Assembly: GCA_934667175.1 (NCBI GenBank) | Contig: CAKULN010000004.1 | Location: forward strand, 33,951-97,950 | DNA length: 64,000 nt | Direction of reading: 5' to 3' | Source of the DNA: an uncultured Bacteroidales bacterium | GTDB taxonomy: Bacteria > Bacteroidota > Bacteroidia > Bacteroidales > UBA932 | Shown here: positions 9,204 to 18,307 of the stretch, piece after piece | Numbering within the stretch: the stretch's first letter is position 1 | How the letters are laid out: each line of letters begins with the position of its first letter | The notes under the pieces: model-generated | The model's input: only the letters and a program-made list of their open reading frames with translations | The model's database searches: none | Told to the model about the DNA's origin: nothing | Program-made: the position numbers and the translations under genes

Positions 9204-9221
9204 AATCTCAAATTAACTTGG

Positions 9222-9272
9222 CAAAAATAACCGAAAGTCACGGATTCATCAAAAGAATAAATATTATATTTG
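9222..9272. promoter_or_regulatory. Divergent promoters between the acyl-CoA ligase and HAD genes
   Basis: Minus strand: -7 box TATTTTTG at 9222-9229 with TTTG at 9250-9253, serving the ligase. Plus strand: TATATTTG at 9265-9272, 28 bases before the ATG of the HAD gene, without a convincing -33 box. Confidence 0.6.
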
Positions 9273-9299
9273 TAGAAATCGGTTATTTGTGGCGAAATT

Positions 9300-10142
9300 A
9301 TGAAGAAAAAACCAATTGTCGCATTGATCTACGACTTTGACGGGACCCTTTCTCCCGGAAACATGCAGGAGTTCGGATTCATCCAGGCCATCGGGAAGAC
9401 CCCGGAGGAGTTCTGGAAGATGAGCGACGGACTCGCCGTCGGGCAGGACGCGAGTAATGTTCTCTCCTATATGAAGATGATGTTCGACGAGGCGAAAAAG
9501 AACGGAATCAAGCTTCGGCGGAGCGACTTCCGCAAATTCGGACGCCACATCCAGCTCTTCGACGGAGTGAAAGAGTGGTTCAAGATGATCAATGAATATG
9601 GCGAATCGCGTGGGGTGCAGATCGAGCACTACATCAACTCCTCCGGTCTGAAGGAGATCATCGAAGGCAGCCCGATCGCCAAGGAGTTCAAACACATCTT
9701 CGCCTGCACTTTCATGTACAACAAGGACGGAGAGGCCGAGTGGCCTGGAATAGCGGTGGACTACACGGCCAAGACCCAGTACATATTCAAGATCAACAAG
9801 GGAATCTTCAGCGCCCACGACAACAAGATGGTCAACGAGAGCATCGCCGAGGACAAAAAGAGAATCCCGTACCCGCAGATGATCTACTTCGGAGACGGAG
9901 AGACCGACATCCCGTGCATGAAGATCGTCAAGATGTTCGGTGGCCACGCTGTGGCCGTCTGCGACGAGAGCAACCCGAAGAAGAAAGCCTTCGCCAAGAC
10001 CCTCCAGCACCAGGGCCGCGTCAATTTCACCGTCCCGGCCAACTACACCAAGGACAGCAAGACCTACAAGGTCGTCTGCGCGATAATCGACAAGATCAAG
10101 GCCGACTACGAGCTGAAACGGCTGAGCAAGTCCTCATTTTGA
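9300..10142 (+). CDS. HAD-family phosphatase
   Basis: Cytosolic haloacid dehalogenase-type hydrolase. Motif I is YDFDGTLS with nucleophile Asp12 and Asp14; the magnesium motif is FGDGETDIPCM; a region with NSSG supplies the usual Ser/Thr of motif II. The cap between motifs I and II is about 90 residues and starts with NMQEFGFIQAIG. The 280 residues are complete. Substrate unknown; the phosphoserine phosphatase group is the nearest I can suggest. Confidence 0.82.
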   Translation: MKKKPIVALIYDFDGTLSPGNMQEFGFIQAIGKTPEEFWKMSDGLAVGQDASNVLSYMKMMFDEAKKNGIKLRRSDFRKFGRHIQLFDGVKEWFKMINEYGESRGVQIEHYINSSGLKEIIEGSPIAKEFKHIFACTFMYNKDGEAEWPGIAVDYTAKTQYIFKINKGIFSAHDNKMVNESIAEDKKRIPYPQMIYFGDGETDIPCMKIVKMFGGHAVAVCDESNPKKKAFAKTLQHQGRVNFTVPANYTKDSKTYKVVCAIIDKIKADYELKRLSKSSF

Positions 10143-10178
10143 GTTTATTTTAATCTTGCTCTGATATTCAAACAGGCA

Positions 10179-11459
10179 CTAAATATTTAACAAAATGTGC
10201 TTCTCTATGTAATTTATCATATTCTGAGGCACTCCACAATTTCTCGCCATACTACTCCAACGGGCAGCGCAGTCACATACTCTGTCTATAATCTCCGCTG
10301 GATGCCTAATGTTATTCGCAATCGCTAACGTGAGAAGATCCTGCCTTGTCAGATTATCAAATTTGCCGTTAATAGACATCTGGTGTGTTCTCGTCCACAG
10401 TCCATCCGGATTATATGAGAAGCCCATATCATACGCTGGAGAAAGGCTCCATTTTCCCGATCTGTCCATCAGGAAAGAAATGTTTTTCGTGTGATCATCT
10501 TGATTTCTCATAACGACATTGAACACCACCCTTCGGAACATTTCCTCAGCTTGGGAATATGGAAGCCTCAGGCTACGCATAACGTTGAATGCCTGTTCGT
10601 AAGAATATGCTCGGTGCAAATGGAAATCATAATGGGCTAGTCCACACAATGTCTGCATATGAAGTTTCCTACCCTTGTCCCTGTCAAAACGTTTAGTCAG
10701 GAAATGAGCTCTTCCGTTCTCTTCCATCAGCGAACACTCCGTCATTTCTATGCCACAGTCTCTTGCCAGTTTATAGAAAGAGTATTCGAGTCGTCCAAAA
10801 TTTTCTGTCTCTTTGAATCCGGCAGCGGTCGACACACCATCCAATTTGATCAAGTAATAGTCGAAACCTTCAGGAGCATCTACCTGACCGGACCGGACTT
10901 CTCCACTGTCTCTATTGTACGCTATGATCGCTTTTGCCCTCTGGCCACCAGCAGATGTTCCAAGACGAAGAATGGCGGCTATGGCAGATTTTCGATCCTC
11001 TGTTAAATTGACTCCGAACCGTTCCTTCTGTGTCAAAACTTCCCTAGCAGCCACAACAAGTGAATCTATCTCGAATCGTTCAACCAGTTTTCTTTCCGGG
11101 AATATAGCAGGTTCAAATTCAAGTGCTCCCATACACCTCTTCCCCAAATAACAAAGAGACTCGACAGGGTTGCCCGAAGTTCGTCCGGTCAGGCTGAGCC
11201 AATTGTCAAAAATGGCACGCCCATATGTGTCCGGCAATGAATCCGCAAGCATTCCGGGAAGTCCGTTAAATGTGTCCCAGCTCAAGCCACCGAAACTATA
11301 CACTCTACCCGGTTTTACAGGCATCATTAAAGGAGACGGTTCCAGTCCAATCCGTGTGAAACCATCCGTGTATTCAAACTCGGCAAGGTTTCTTCGCTCA
11401 TCCCATCTGACTGTTCCGATAACCTTACCGAAAAGACTTACTCTAGCGACATCTACCAT
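10179..11459 (-). CDS. hipA: HipA-type serine/threonine kinase toxin
   Basis: Toxin of a HipBA module; family members phosphorylate an aminoacyl-tRNA synthetase, commonly GltX, and arrest growth. Seen: an N-terminal HipA_N region with LPGMLADSLPD, the ATP-loop GTSAGGQRAKAI, and the catalytic region NQDDHTKN followed by SPAYDMGF. The 426 residues are full length, so the kinase is probably active. It overlaps the upstream hipB-like gene by 7 bases (11453-11459), as usual for this module. Confidence 0.9.
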   Translation of the reverse strand: MVDVARVSLFGKVIGTVRWDERRNLAEFEYTDGFTRIGLEPSPLMMPVKPGRVYSFGGLSWDTFNGLPGMLADSLPDTYGRAIFDNWLSLTGRTSGNPVESLCYLGKRCMGALEFEPAIFPERKLVERFEIDSLVVAAREVLTQKERFGVNLTEDRKSAIAAILRLGTSAGGQRAKAIIAYNRDSGEVRSGQVDAPEGFDYYLIKLDGVSTAAGFKETENFGRLEYSFYKLARDCGIEMTECSLMEENGRAHFLTKRFDRDKGRKLHMQTLCGLAHYDFHLHRAYSYEQAFNVMRSLRLPYSQAEEMFRRVVFNVVMRNQDDHTKNISFLMDRSGKWSLSPAYDMGFSYNPDGLWTRTHQMSINGKFDNLTRQDLLTLAIANNIRHPAEIIDRVCDCAARWSSMARNCGVPQNMINYIEKHILLNI

Positions 11460-11797
11460 TCTGATTTCTCCTTTTCTGTTTTCTCAGAACCTCTGGCGCG
11501 CTTCCGCTGATGTTTTTCAATAGAGTTGACCAACTCATAATATTCATTTGGACTGAGTTTTACCTCTTCTATCAAATCCTGCAACAAATCGAGGACTCCC
11601 AGAACCCTCATCAATCTCAACAGTGAGCCGAATGAACTTATATGCCCACTCTCAATCTTCTTTAAAGTTGATACTGAGACACCCGCCAGATTGGACAGGC
11701 CTTGCTGGGTTATGTTCTGCTTGAGCCTTATTGACCTAACTTTGCCGCCTATCCTTTGCAAAATCTGAATGTCAGAAAGGCCATAGATATCCTCCAT
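11453..11797 (-). CDS. hipB: HipB-type Xre-family antitoxin
   Basis: Small DNA-binding antitoxin. The helix-turn-helix lies at about 16-60, with IRLKQNITQQGLSNLAGVS and STLKKIESG typical of HipB. The basic tail (KHQRKRARGSEK) may contact HipA or DNA. It is the first gene of the pair and probably represses its own promoter through the two direct repeats upstream (11804-11822 and 11844-11862). Confidence 0.88.
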   Translation of the reverse strand: MEDIYGLSDIQILQRIGGKVRSIRLKQNITQQGLSNLAGVSVSTLKKIESGHISSFGSLLRLMRVLGVLDLLQDLIEEVKLSPNEYYELVNSIEKHQRKRARGSEKTEKEKSEW

Positions 11798-11803
11798 TAT
11801 AGA

Positions 11804-11862
11804 CTTAAATTAAACCATTAATGCACAAATATACAAATAATAGCTTAAATCAGAACCATTAA
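11804..11862 (-). promoter_or_regulatory. hipBA promoter with two operator-like direct repeats
   Basis: CTTAAATTAAACCATTAA at 11804 and CTTAAATCAGAACCATTAA at 11844 are direct repeats 40 bases apart. Between them on the minus strand lies the -7 box TATATTTG (11825-11832), about 28 bases before the hipB start. Operators on both sides of the box fit autorepression by HipB, as known for this family. Confidence 0.65.
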
Positions 11863-11879
11863 ACAATCATTTATAATAA

Positions 11880-12370
11880 AAAGATCTATAATTTAGAAGC
11901 TGTTTTGATTTGTTTGTTTGAAGGTTAAGAGCAAGCTCTTTCCCTGCTACTCACCTCGGCAATCCGAACAAGTTCGATTGCACTCGGTTCGGGCGCTGGG
12001 TTGAGAGTGAAAAACCTCAGTTTAGACCGCTTCTTCCAAGGAAGATAGCGGTGCTATCTGACTGAAAAAGCGGGAAGAAAACAAACTACTTATATCACCC
12101 TCGCTTTTCATCTTACATGATGTAAGAGGGCATGCCTATGACTTCCAATTGCACTTTACAAAGCAAGAGCACACTGATGTGCCACTCACGATAGTTGGAT
12201 GTGGGTGAGCGTGCCTGACCCTATCCTTGGAGGAGGGGGTCAGACACACAAAACGAGCTCTCACGGCTTTTCACGCCATCCTTATGTGCTTGTGGACAAC
12301 AATAAAGCCTCACGGGGAGATATAAGGTAGGCACCAGGGACCTTCTATCTGGCTAATGCACCTAACCACG
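11880..12370. ncRNA. Hairpin-rich non-coding stretch, possible structured RNA (unassigned)
   Basis: About 490 bases without a credible gene between hipB and the phosphatase. It holds many short perfect hairpins: AAGAGC/GCTCTT at about 11926, CCGAAC/GTTCGG at about 11955-11988, AGATAGC/GCTATCT at about 12043, CTTACAT/ATGTAAG at about 12112, GCACA/TGTGC at about 12168, and CTGACCC/GGGTCAG at about 12217-12244. I compared it by memory with tmRNA, RNase P RNA, SRP RNA and group I/II introns and saw no match on either strand. It may be an RNA gene or the decayed end of a mobile element. Strand not decided. Confidence 0.35.
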
Positions 12371-12376
12371 CTTAGA

Positions 12377-13729
12377 CTAATCCAGATAATAGTCCTTGAA
12401 AGCGATCCAGGAGTAGAAGGATGGGGCGGCCTGCGGGATCGGGAGAGATGCTTCGTGGCCGTTGTAGAGGACTTTTACCAGGATCTCGGGGTTGCGCTTG
12501 CTGCGGTAGAGGATCAGCTGGAGGTTGGCGGCCATCGGAACCTTGTCGCTTCTCCAGTAATTCTTCACCTCTTTCGGATCATCAACAACGACTCCGAAAT
12601 TGTCCAGACGCATGTAGGAGACCAACGGCAATATGGCGGTGTCGTGGGAGAAACGAAGCCTCAACTGAATCTCGCCGGAAGCCAGATCATTATCGGCTTC
12701 CTCTATCATATTCCTAAGGATGGCGGCGTTCTTTGTGCAGCCGAAATTGTCTGTCAAAGGCGAGCGTCCCATATAAAGGTAGCCATTGTAGTTTCTGACC
12801 TCCCAGATGCCGAAGAGTTCATCAAAAGTGAATATGTCCGAGAAAGCATCAGCCTGCTCGCCGTCAAGGCACTGCATCCCGACCACCACCGTGCGGAGAT
12901 TAGACTCGAACTGCCACATACCGGAAGTGGATTCAAGGTAGTCGGTGTCATTGAAATACCTGGAGCAGAAAGCCTTGGCATCGATCAACGAAGTCTGCAA
13001 AGCGGCAGCGGAAGCCTTTGCCTCAGTCGGAATCTGAGTCTTGACCCTGAACGGATTCTGGCCACCGTCCGGCTCAATAACAGGCAGATACGCCCTTCCG
13101 GCATCCACAGAATACGTCAGGTCCACATCCAGACCTTTCAACTCGTCCATAAATGACATCATGCTCAACATCACGCGAGGGACAGCCGTGGAAAGCACAT
13201 CAGCCCGAGTCTTTCCCTTGAAGACCTCAGGGAACTCCCTGTACATCGTCGAGGCTATCAAACGAAGCTGTTTCTGCCCCGCCTTGGTCAGGTCTCCTCC
13301 CCTATTGGCGACAGACGGATAGAATTTCTCGTAACGGACGTAGAGTTCCTCGCCGGCCTCCGTCAATTTTCCGGCGGCATGAGCGTCCGAAAGAACCTTA
13401 CGGACAGTCTCATAGACTCCATCACCAAGACCATATCTTGCCCCATGACGTCCGATATGACTGATATAGACCGGCTTGTAGCCTCGTGGCGCCGGTGTGA
13501 GCCTCACATCGCCAGACGGGTACATGAAATATTCACCGCCAAGAAGATTCCTGTCGGCTGACATCTCGGCGCGGGTGTCGTACCTCTCCACAGCGTCCTT
13601 GACGCCATACTCAGCCTCTACGGCCGCCCTTTGCTCCGGAGTGGCCGGAATCTGGGCGAATGAATATGTCCCTGCGGCGAGCAGAGCGGCCACCGCAAGG
13701 ACAATGCTATTAAGAACTATCTTTTTCAT
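12377..13729 (-). CDS. Exported histidine-type phosphatase (acid phosphatase / MINPP-like)
   Basis: Branch-2 histidine phosphatase, secreted by an N-terminal signal peptide (residues 1-25, cut after FA). The phosphohistidine motif is RHGARYG with His95, and the proton donor region is RFSHDT at 358-364 with His362-Asp363. Related Bacteroidales enzymes remove phosphate from inositol phosphates or sugar phosphates; this one has HD where MINPP members have HAE, so phytate as substrate is uncertain. It starts 17 bases after the 5'-nucleotidase-like gene and is probably cotranscribed, forming a phosphate-scavenging pair. Confidence 0.8.
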   Translation of the reverse strand: MKKIVLNSIVLAVAALLAAGTYSFAQIPATPEQRAAVEAEYGVKDAVERYDTRAEMSADRNLLGGEYFMYPSGDVRLTPAPRGYKPVYISHIGRHGARYGLGDGVYETVRKVLSDAHAAGKLTEAGEELYVRYEKFYPSVANRGGDLTKAGQKQLRLIASTMYREFPEVFKGKTRADVLSTAVPRVMLSMMSFMDELKGLDVDLTYSVDAGRAYLPVIEPDGGQNPFRVKTQIPTEAKASAAALQTSLIDAKAFCSRYFNDTDYLESTSGMWQFESNLRTVVVGMQCLDGEQADAFSDIFTFDELFGIWEVRNYNGYLYMGRSPLTDNFGCTKNAAILRNMIEEADNDLASGEIQLRLRFSHDTAILPLVSYMRLDNFGVVVDDPKEVKNYWRSDKVPMAANLQLILYRSKRNPEILVKVLYNGHEASLPIPQAAPSFYSWIAFKDYYLD

Positions 13730-13746
13730 CTACGCAAAGATATTCA

Positions 13747-15498
13747 TTATTTCCCGTAAAGCAATTCCACATCGGACTTGATGGCGGCAGGAGCGAAATC
13801 CGGAACGAATTTCCATGAACCGATGATTTTAGGATCGCCTGTGACCGCAGGATCGACACTGCCGTACTTTTTGAAATATTCATAGAGGATCGTCCTGAAC
13901 TCCGGTCCACGATAGACAATCCTGTCCTCGACAGATTTCATGTCCGCAAGACCCGCCGCCTTGAGAAGACCACCAGAACCCACAGACCTGTAAGTGGTTA
14001 TCGCGGCAAGATATTCCTTGTCCATCTCGAACGCTTTTCCGTCCGCCATTCCGGTGATTGAGACTCTGGAACCGTAAGGCTTTGTCACATCGACCGTGTA
14101 GTTGATTCCGGCGGCGGAGTCGAAATTGGCCGGGCTCTTGGCGAGTTTCCAGACCATCTTCCCGGTGGAGTAATCCTTGGACTGCTTGATTCTCAGCACA
14201 TGGACATCCTCGGAAGGTTCTGTCACAGTGTTGATCCACGCGTCATAGCTAGCTTCAAGGTATTTCAGAATCTCGGCTCCGGTCAGTCTCAAGACAATCA
14301 GTTTGTTCTCATAAGGATAGACCTTGCGGATGTCCTGATAGCGGACCTCTCCGGCAGGGACCTTACCGTCAATCAGAAGTGTGGCAGACAATGAGATGTC
14401 CACTGGATAAGCGCTGAAAGCAAGGGCGTGGAGGAAATTCAGGTAGTCGCACTGTTTGTAGTAGAACTCTCTGGAAACCAAGTCTTTCTTGATATCCCCG
14501 ACCTTGCTCGTCATGAAAGAGTGAACCTCGTCGTAATCAGATTCAAAAGCCTTCTCCATGGCGCTGTCATATTCCTCGCTCTCGATTGAAACCATGTTGG
14601 CGTCCAGCTTGCGGCTTACGACCTTGCCTCCTTTCACAACGAGTTTGATGTCGGTCACTCCGGCGTTCTGGCCGGCCCTGCCGCAGTCAAGGACAACCAC
14701 GCTGTCCGCGCTCATAACCTTGTTGGAATGGTCGTGGCCCGCAATGACAACGTCCACACCTCTCAGGCTCTTGAACAGATCAAGCCCTTGCTTCTCAAGG
14801 TTCTGTCCGTCACCCTTTCCCATCGCGGTGTGGGCGACGACAATCACGACCTGGGGTTTTTCCTTGGAGCGAACCTTGTCCACATCCTCCTGAACCAAAG
14901 GCAGAAGCGACTCGAAATGAATGCCGGAGACGCTGCTTCCGTCCATCAGCGAGGCGTTGTCGGCGTTGGTGTAGCCAAGGACAGCGACCTTGACCCCTCC
15001 TTTCTTTATTATTGAATATGCCGGGAAATATGGCTTGCCGTTCTTGTCGGACAAGGCGTTTCCGGCAAGGAACGGAATGCCTTCCTTCTTCATTTCCTTG
15101 GCGACTCTGTCATAAACACGGTGGCCTGCCTCGAAATCAGAATGGCCGGCGATGACCGCGTCATATCCCATGTAAGAAGCCAATCTCGGATAGAGATGGG
15201 TGGATGTCGTGTCAACGTAATTGTAATAGAACGGCGCACCGTTGCCGAAGAAGTTGTCTCCGGCATCGACCAGAATGACGTTGTCGGTGCCTTTAGACTC
15301 GCGGATTCCGTTCACGAAGGCGCTTTGCGCCATAAGGGAGCCTCTGGCCTTGCCGCCGTCCTCAACTGGCTTGGCGAACCAGTAGCCGTGGCCGTCACCG
15401 GTGGACACTACAGAAAGGTTGTACTCTCCATCCTTCAGGGTGGAGCATGCGGAAAGGGTCAGTGCGGCGGCGGCCGCTAAGATTGGGGTAATTCTCAT
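13747..15498 (-). CDS. Lipoprotein 5'-nucleotidase / metallophosphatase with altered metal motif
   Basis: Two-domain protein of the UshA/5'-nucleotidase family. The signal ends LSACS, a lipobox with Cys18. The N-terminal metallophosphatase domain shows TGDGHG, VDAGDNFFG, VVAHTAMG and IAGHDHSN; the C-terminal substrate domain runs from about 330 to the end. The usual GNHEFD motif reads GHSDFEAG, so the metal-binding Asn and catalytic His are replaced; activity may be changed or lost. The gene leads the pair with the histidine phosphatase. Substrates would be extracellular nucleotides if active. Confidence 0.78.
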   Translation of the reverse strand: MRITPILAAAAALTLSACSTLKDGEYNLSVVSTGDGHGYWFAKPVEDGGKARGSLMAQSAFVNGIRESKGTDNVILVDAGDNFFGNGAPFYYNYVDTTSTHLYPRLASYMGYDAVIAGHSDFEAGHRVYDRVAKEMKKEGIPFLAGNALSDKNGKPYFPAYSIIKKGGVKVAVLGYTNADNASLMDGSSVSGIHFESLLPLVQEDVDKVRSKEKPQVVIVVAHTAMGKGDGQNLEKQGLDLFKSLRGVDVVIAGHDHSNKVMSADSVVVLDCGRAGQNAGVTDIKLVVKGGKVVSRKLDANMVSIESEEYDSAMEKAFESDYDEVHSFMTSKVGDIKKDLVSREFYYKQCDYLNFLHALAFSAYPVDISLSATLLIDGKVPAGEVRYQDIRKVYPYENKLIVLRLTGAEILKYLEASYDAWINTVTEPSEDVHVLRIKQSKDYSTGKMVWKLAKSPANFDSAAGINYTVDVTKPYGSRVSITGMADGKAFEMDKEYLAAITTYRSVGSGGLLKAAGLADMKSVEDRIVYRGPEFRTILYEYFKKYGSVDPAVTGDPKIIGSWKFVPDFAPAAIKSDVELLYGK

Positions 15499-15523
15499 TT
15501 AATGAATATGTTTGTGTGTTTAA

Positions 15524-15684
15524 GTCGCTTCGGCAGGCTCAGCGACCGGGATGGTTGGTGAGCTCGTCGAACCATGGTTGATGAGCCCGTCGAACCATGG
15601 TTGGTGAGTTATCTTCTTCGGTCGCTGAGCTTGCCGAAGCGACAATATTTTTCGTCCGGTCGCTTCGACAGGCTCAGCGACCGG
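15524..15684. repeat. Cluster of REP-like palindromes
   Basis: Several copies of the CTTCGACAGGCTCAG element and relatives: 15524-15548 and 15657-15684 with GTCGCT/AGCGAC arms, 15619-15643 inverted, and two copies at about 15572-15600 with CCATGGTT/AACCATGG arms around a shared GAGCCCGTCG-type core. Different but complementary arms suggest selection for the hairpin. The cluster fills the gap between the 5'-nucleotidase start and the metalloprotease stop. Confidence 0.8.
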
Positions 15685-15689
15685 GGATT

Positions 15690-18281
15690 CTACTTCTGGC
15701 TCTGAAGAGCCGCGTTGACACGTGCGAGAAGGTACTCGTAATGAGCGCGGTCCTCGGACGGAGCGGAGGATCTGCGTGAGGAGGCCAGTGCCTTGACCTT
15801 GTTCAGGAACACGATCCGGCATCCGTCGCTCTCGTCAATGGACTGCACGCTCACAGCCTTCTGGTAAGGTCCCTTACCCTCACCAAGGGTCACATCATCA
15901 TAGCCGCACCACATTGGTTCGGAAGCATATTCTCCATCAGATGAGCCTTCCGCCAACGATTTGGAAAGCAACGACTTGACATCCTTAGACGAAGCGGTCA
16001 AGACCTCCCTCTGGAGGGTCTTTTCCTCCGATGTCAGCCTACGCCCGGAAATCGAGGATGCGAACACCTCGTTGTAGAGGTCGTTGTAATATTCATTGAC
16101 AGTGTAAGGTTTGCTTTCTCCTGAAACCGCGGATGCAAGTATGACATTCGCTGGGACGGTCGAGGCCAGAGCCTTTGCCGCAGCGGCGCAGATCTTATTG
16201 GACTGCGGGGCCGCCAACGGCAGATTGGATGTCACGTCGGCGTTGTTGATCCACGAGGATGAACGGAGCTGGCTGACCACCCACTTCAGGGAAGCCTTCT
16301 GAACTTTCTTGGATACAGGGGTCGACGGTTTGACAGTAGAGCCCTCCTTGACGTTATTAAGGTATATTCCTCCGACCTGGGCAATAACATTGTTGATGTA
16401 GCGGTAGTACTGATTCGTCAGTTGGATGTAGAGATCGTTCCTGTGCGAAAAGTCGCAGTCATCAGCCCCGACCCATTCGTTCATCTTAGGAAGGATGTAC
16501 TTGAGGTTCTTGATTCCGTAGTCGCTGGACTTGATCGGATCGTCGCCCAAGTCCTCAGTCCTTGCGCTCGGATCGTAGGCCCCATAATTGGAAGAAGTCG
16601 TGACCTGCTGAGCCCCATAACGGTAGAGAGGGTCACCCGCCTTCTCATCGATGATCTTTTCCGCGATGGAATATTCCTCCCAAATGTCCTTGGCTCCTAT
16701 CACAGGGGTGTACAGCCACTTGATGGCATATTCATCATAAACGCCAAGGGACGGCGGCACGAGTTTCACACCCTTGTCCTGAGGCTGGGCCACATAATTG
16801 AAGCGGGCATAATCCATGATCGACGGGGTCGTGCCGTATCTGGCGGTGAATGCCGCGTTTCTCAAAGAGTCGGTAGGATAGGCCGAAGATGCTCCCATAT
16901 TGTGCATAAGTCCCAGAGTATGACCTATCTCGTGAGAGATCACATAGACAAGGGACTCATCTATGATGTCTTGAGGCATCTTGACGGCACGGACCTTCTC
17001 GTCCACCTGCGAGGTCTGCACGAAGCGCCAGTTGTTGATGAGTTTGATCACATCATTGTAGACAAGCACAGAAGCGTTCAGGATCTCACCGGTGACAGGA
17101 TCCACCCAAGACGGTCCCATCGCGTTCATCGTGGCGTCCGGGACATACCTGACGCATGAATATTTCAGATTGTCCGGATCGAACTGCGGATCCTCCTCCG
17201 CGGTCGGGAAGTCACGCACCTGCATCACATCCTTCAGACCTATCGCCTCAAAGGCATGGTTCCAGGCAAGGACACCTTTCTTGATAGGAGCCTTCCATGC
17301 CTCCGGGAAGGAGTTGTCCACGTACCAGACAATCGGATTCTTCACCGTGACCTTCTGTCCGTTCCGCCAAGCGGTCGTGTCAGAGAGTTCAAGTCTCCAG
17401 CGCGAGGCAAGGACATAGCCCTTGAATCCGTCTTCAGCGGAAGTGAGGTTGTACTTGACGCTCCCCTCGCCCGGGCCGACTGGGAACACCCCGATCCTTG
17501 AATCCTGCACACGGGCCGGCATCGGATCCTCCGGCAAGAGCAGAAACGAGACCGTGTAGGCCATCGAGCCGGATCCTACTTTGCCTTTCATCAGCATGAA
17601 AGTCTTCGTGAAATCCACATTGGAATGCACTTTCACAGAAGCGTTGTCACTGAATGCCTTAAGGTCGCTGAACCAGGTGGATTTCTCATCCGCTGCCTTC
17701 GTGAGGGAGAAATCCTTCCCCTTAGGAGCCAACGAGTTGATGAGCGGAGTCACCTCGAAGATCACCTCCGAACTGTCCTTGCTCGTCGCCTGCACGGCGA
17801 TTCTTCTCAAAATCTTAGGAATATAATTACGCTCAATCGCGGTCCGCATCCCTGGATCAGAACTTGTGGCGTTGGCCCCTGGAACCGTCAGCACCACAAG
17901 GCTGTCCTTCAAGTCAATCTGGAAATATGTCGGCTTGGAGTACTTGTAGCCCACATTCAGGTAGGAAGGATTGCTTGTAGCGGTGATCGTGCTTCCCACA
18001 AGCATCCTGCGTCCCATCATATTCCTTGGGAATCCCATGTAGATCTTGTCCTTGGACGTGCGGTATAGGTTGAAAGTCTTCCCGCAAGCCGAATCTGCGA
18101 CCTCCTTCATCAGTTTCTCGTAAGGGGTCGGCTTCTTTTTCGGTGCCGGCTTAGGTGCCGCCACCGCCTCGGTCTGGGCCTTTTTCTTCTTCTTTCTCTT
18201 AAACGGAAACGCTGCCGCGTCTGTGGATGGGACCAACAGCGCGGCGGCGATCAAAGCGAGGATAATGCTCCTTTTTGTCAT
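15690..18281 (-). CDS. Secreted zinc-dependent metalloprotease (DUF5117/DUF5118 type)
   Basis: Large exported protease. A signal peptide precedes a lysine-rich stretch (KRKKKKKAQ), then DUF5118- and DUF5117-like regions, then the zinc motif HEIGHTLGLMH at 450-460 (His450, Glu451, His454, His460). The YGTTPSIMDYARFNY Met-turn region follows. ATG 18281 is preferred over 18326 because it gives a normal signal peptide and avoids a 19-base overlap with the preceding gene. It is the last gene of the SusC/SusD locus and is the only enzyme in it, which points to protein or peptide as the imported nutrient. Confidence 0.85.
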   Translation of the reverse strand: MTKRSIILALIAAALLVPSTDAAAFPFKRKKKKKAQTEAVAAPKPAPKKKPTPYEKLMKEVADSACGKTFNLYRTSKDKIYMGFPRNMMGRRMLVGSTITATSNPSYLNVGYKYSKPTYFQIDLKDSLVVLTVPGANATSSDPGMRTAIERNYIPKILRRIAVQATSKDSSEVIFEVTPLINSLAPKGKDFSLTKAADEKSTWFSDLKAFSDNASVKVHSNVDFTKTFMLMKGKVGSGSMAYTVSFLLLPEDPMPARVQDSRIGVFPVGPGEGSVKYNLTSAEDGFKGYVLASRWRLELSDTTAWRNGQKVTVKNPIVWYVDNSFPEAWKAPIKKGVLAWNHAFEAIGLKDVMQVRDFPTAEEDPQFDPDNLKYSCVRYVPDATMNAMGPSWVDPVTGEILNASVLVYNDVIKLINNWRFVQTSQVDEKVRAVKMPQDIIDESLVYVISHEIGHTLGLMHNMGASSAYPTDSLRNAAFTARYGTTPSIMDYARFNYVAQPQDKGVKLVPPSLGVYDEYAIKWLYTPVIGAKDIWEEYSIAEKIIDEKAGDPLYRYGAQQVTTSSNYGAYDPSARTEDLGDDPIKSSDYGIKNLKYILPKMNEWVGADDCDFSHRNDLYIQLTNQYYRYINNVIAQVGGIYLNNVKEGSTVKPSTPVSKKVQKASLKWVVSQLRSSSWINNADVTSNLPLAAPQSNKICAAAAKALASTVPANVILASAVSGESKPYTVNEYYNDLYNEVFASSISGRRLTSEEKTLQREVLTASSKDVKSLLSKSLAEGSSDGEYASEPMWCGYDDVTLGEGKGPYQKAVSVQSIDESDGCRIVFLNKVKALASSRRSSAPSEDRAHYEYLLARVNAALQSQK

Positions 18282-18307
18282 GATTGTTTTATTGTGTGTG
18301 TTATTGA

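Noticed and set aside
11880..12370. tmRNA, RNase P RNA, SRP RNA or group II intron
   Set aside because: None of the conserved core sequences I know for these RNAs was seen on either strand.
12377..13729. Firm assignment as phytase (MINPP)
   Set aside because: The second motif reads HD rather than HAE, so only the histidine phosphatase family is claimed.
15520..15822. Open frame through the REP cluster
   Set aside because: Its text is translation of palindromic repeats (AEPVEAT) followed by antisense sequence of the metalloprotease gene.
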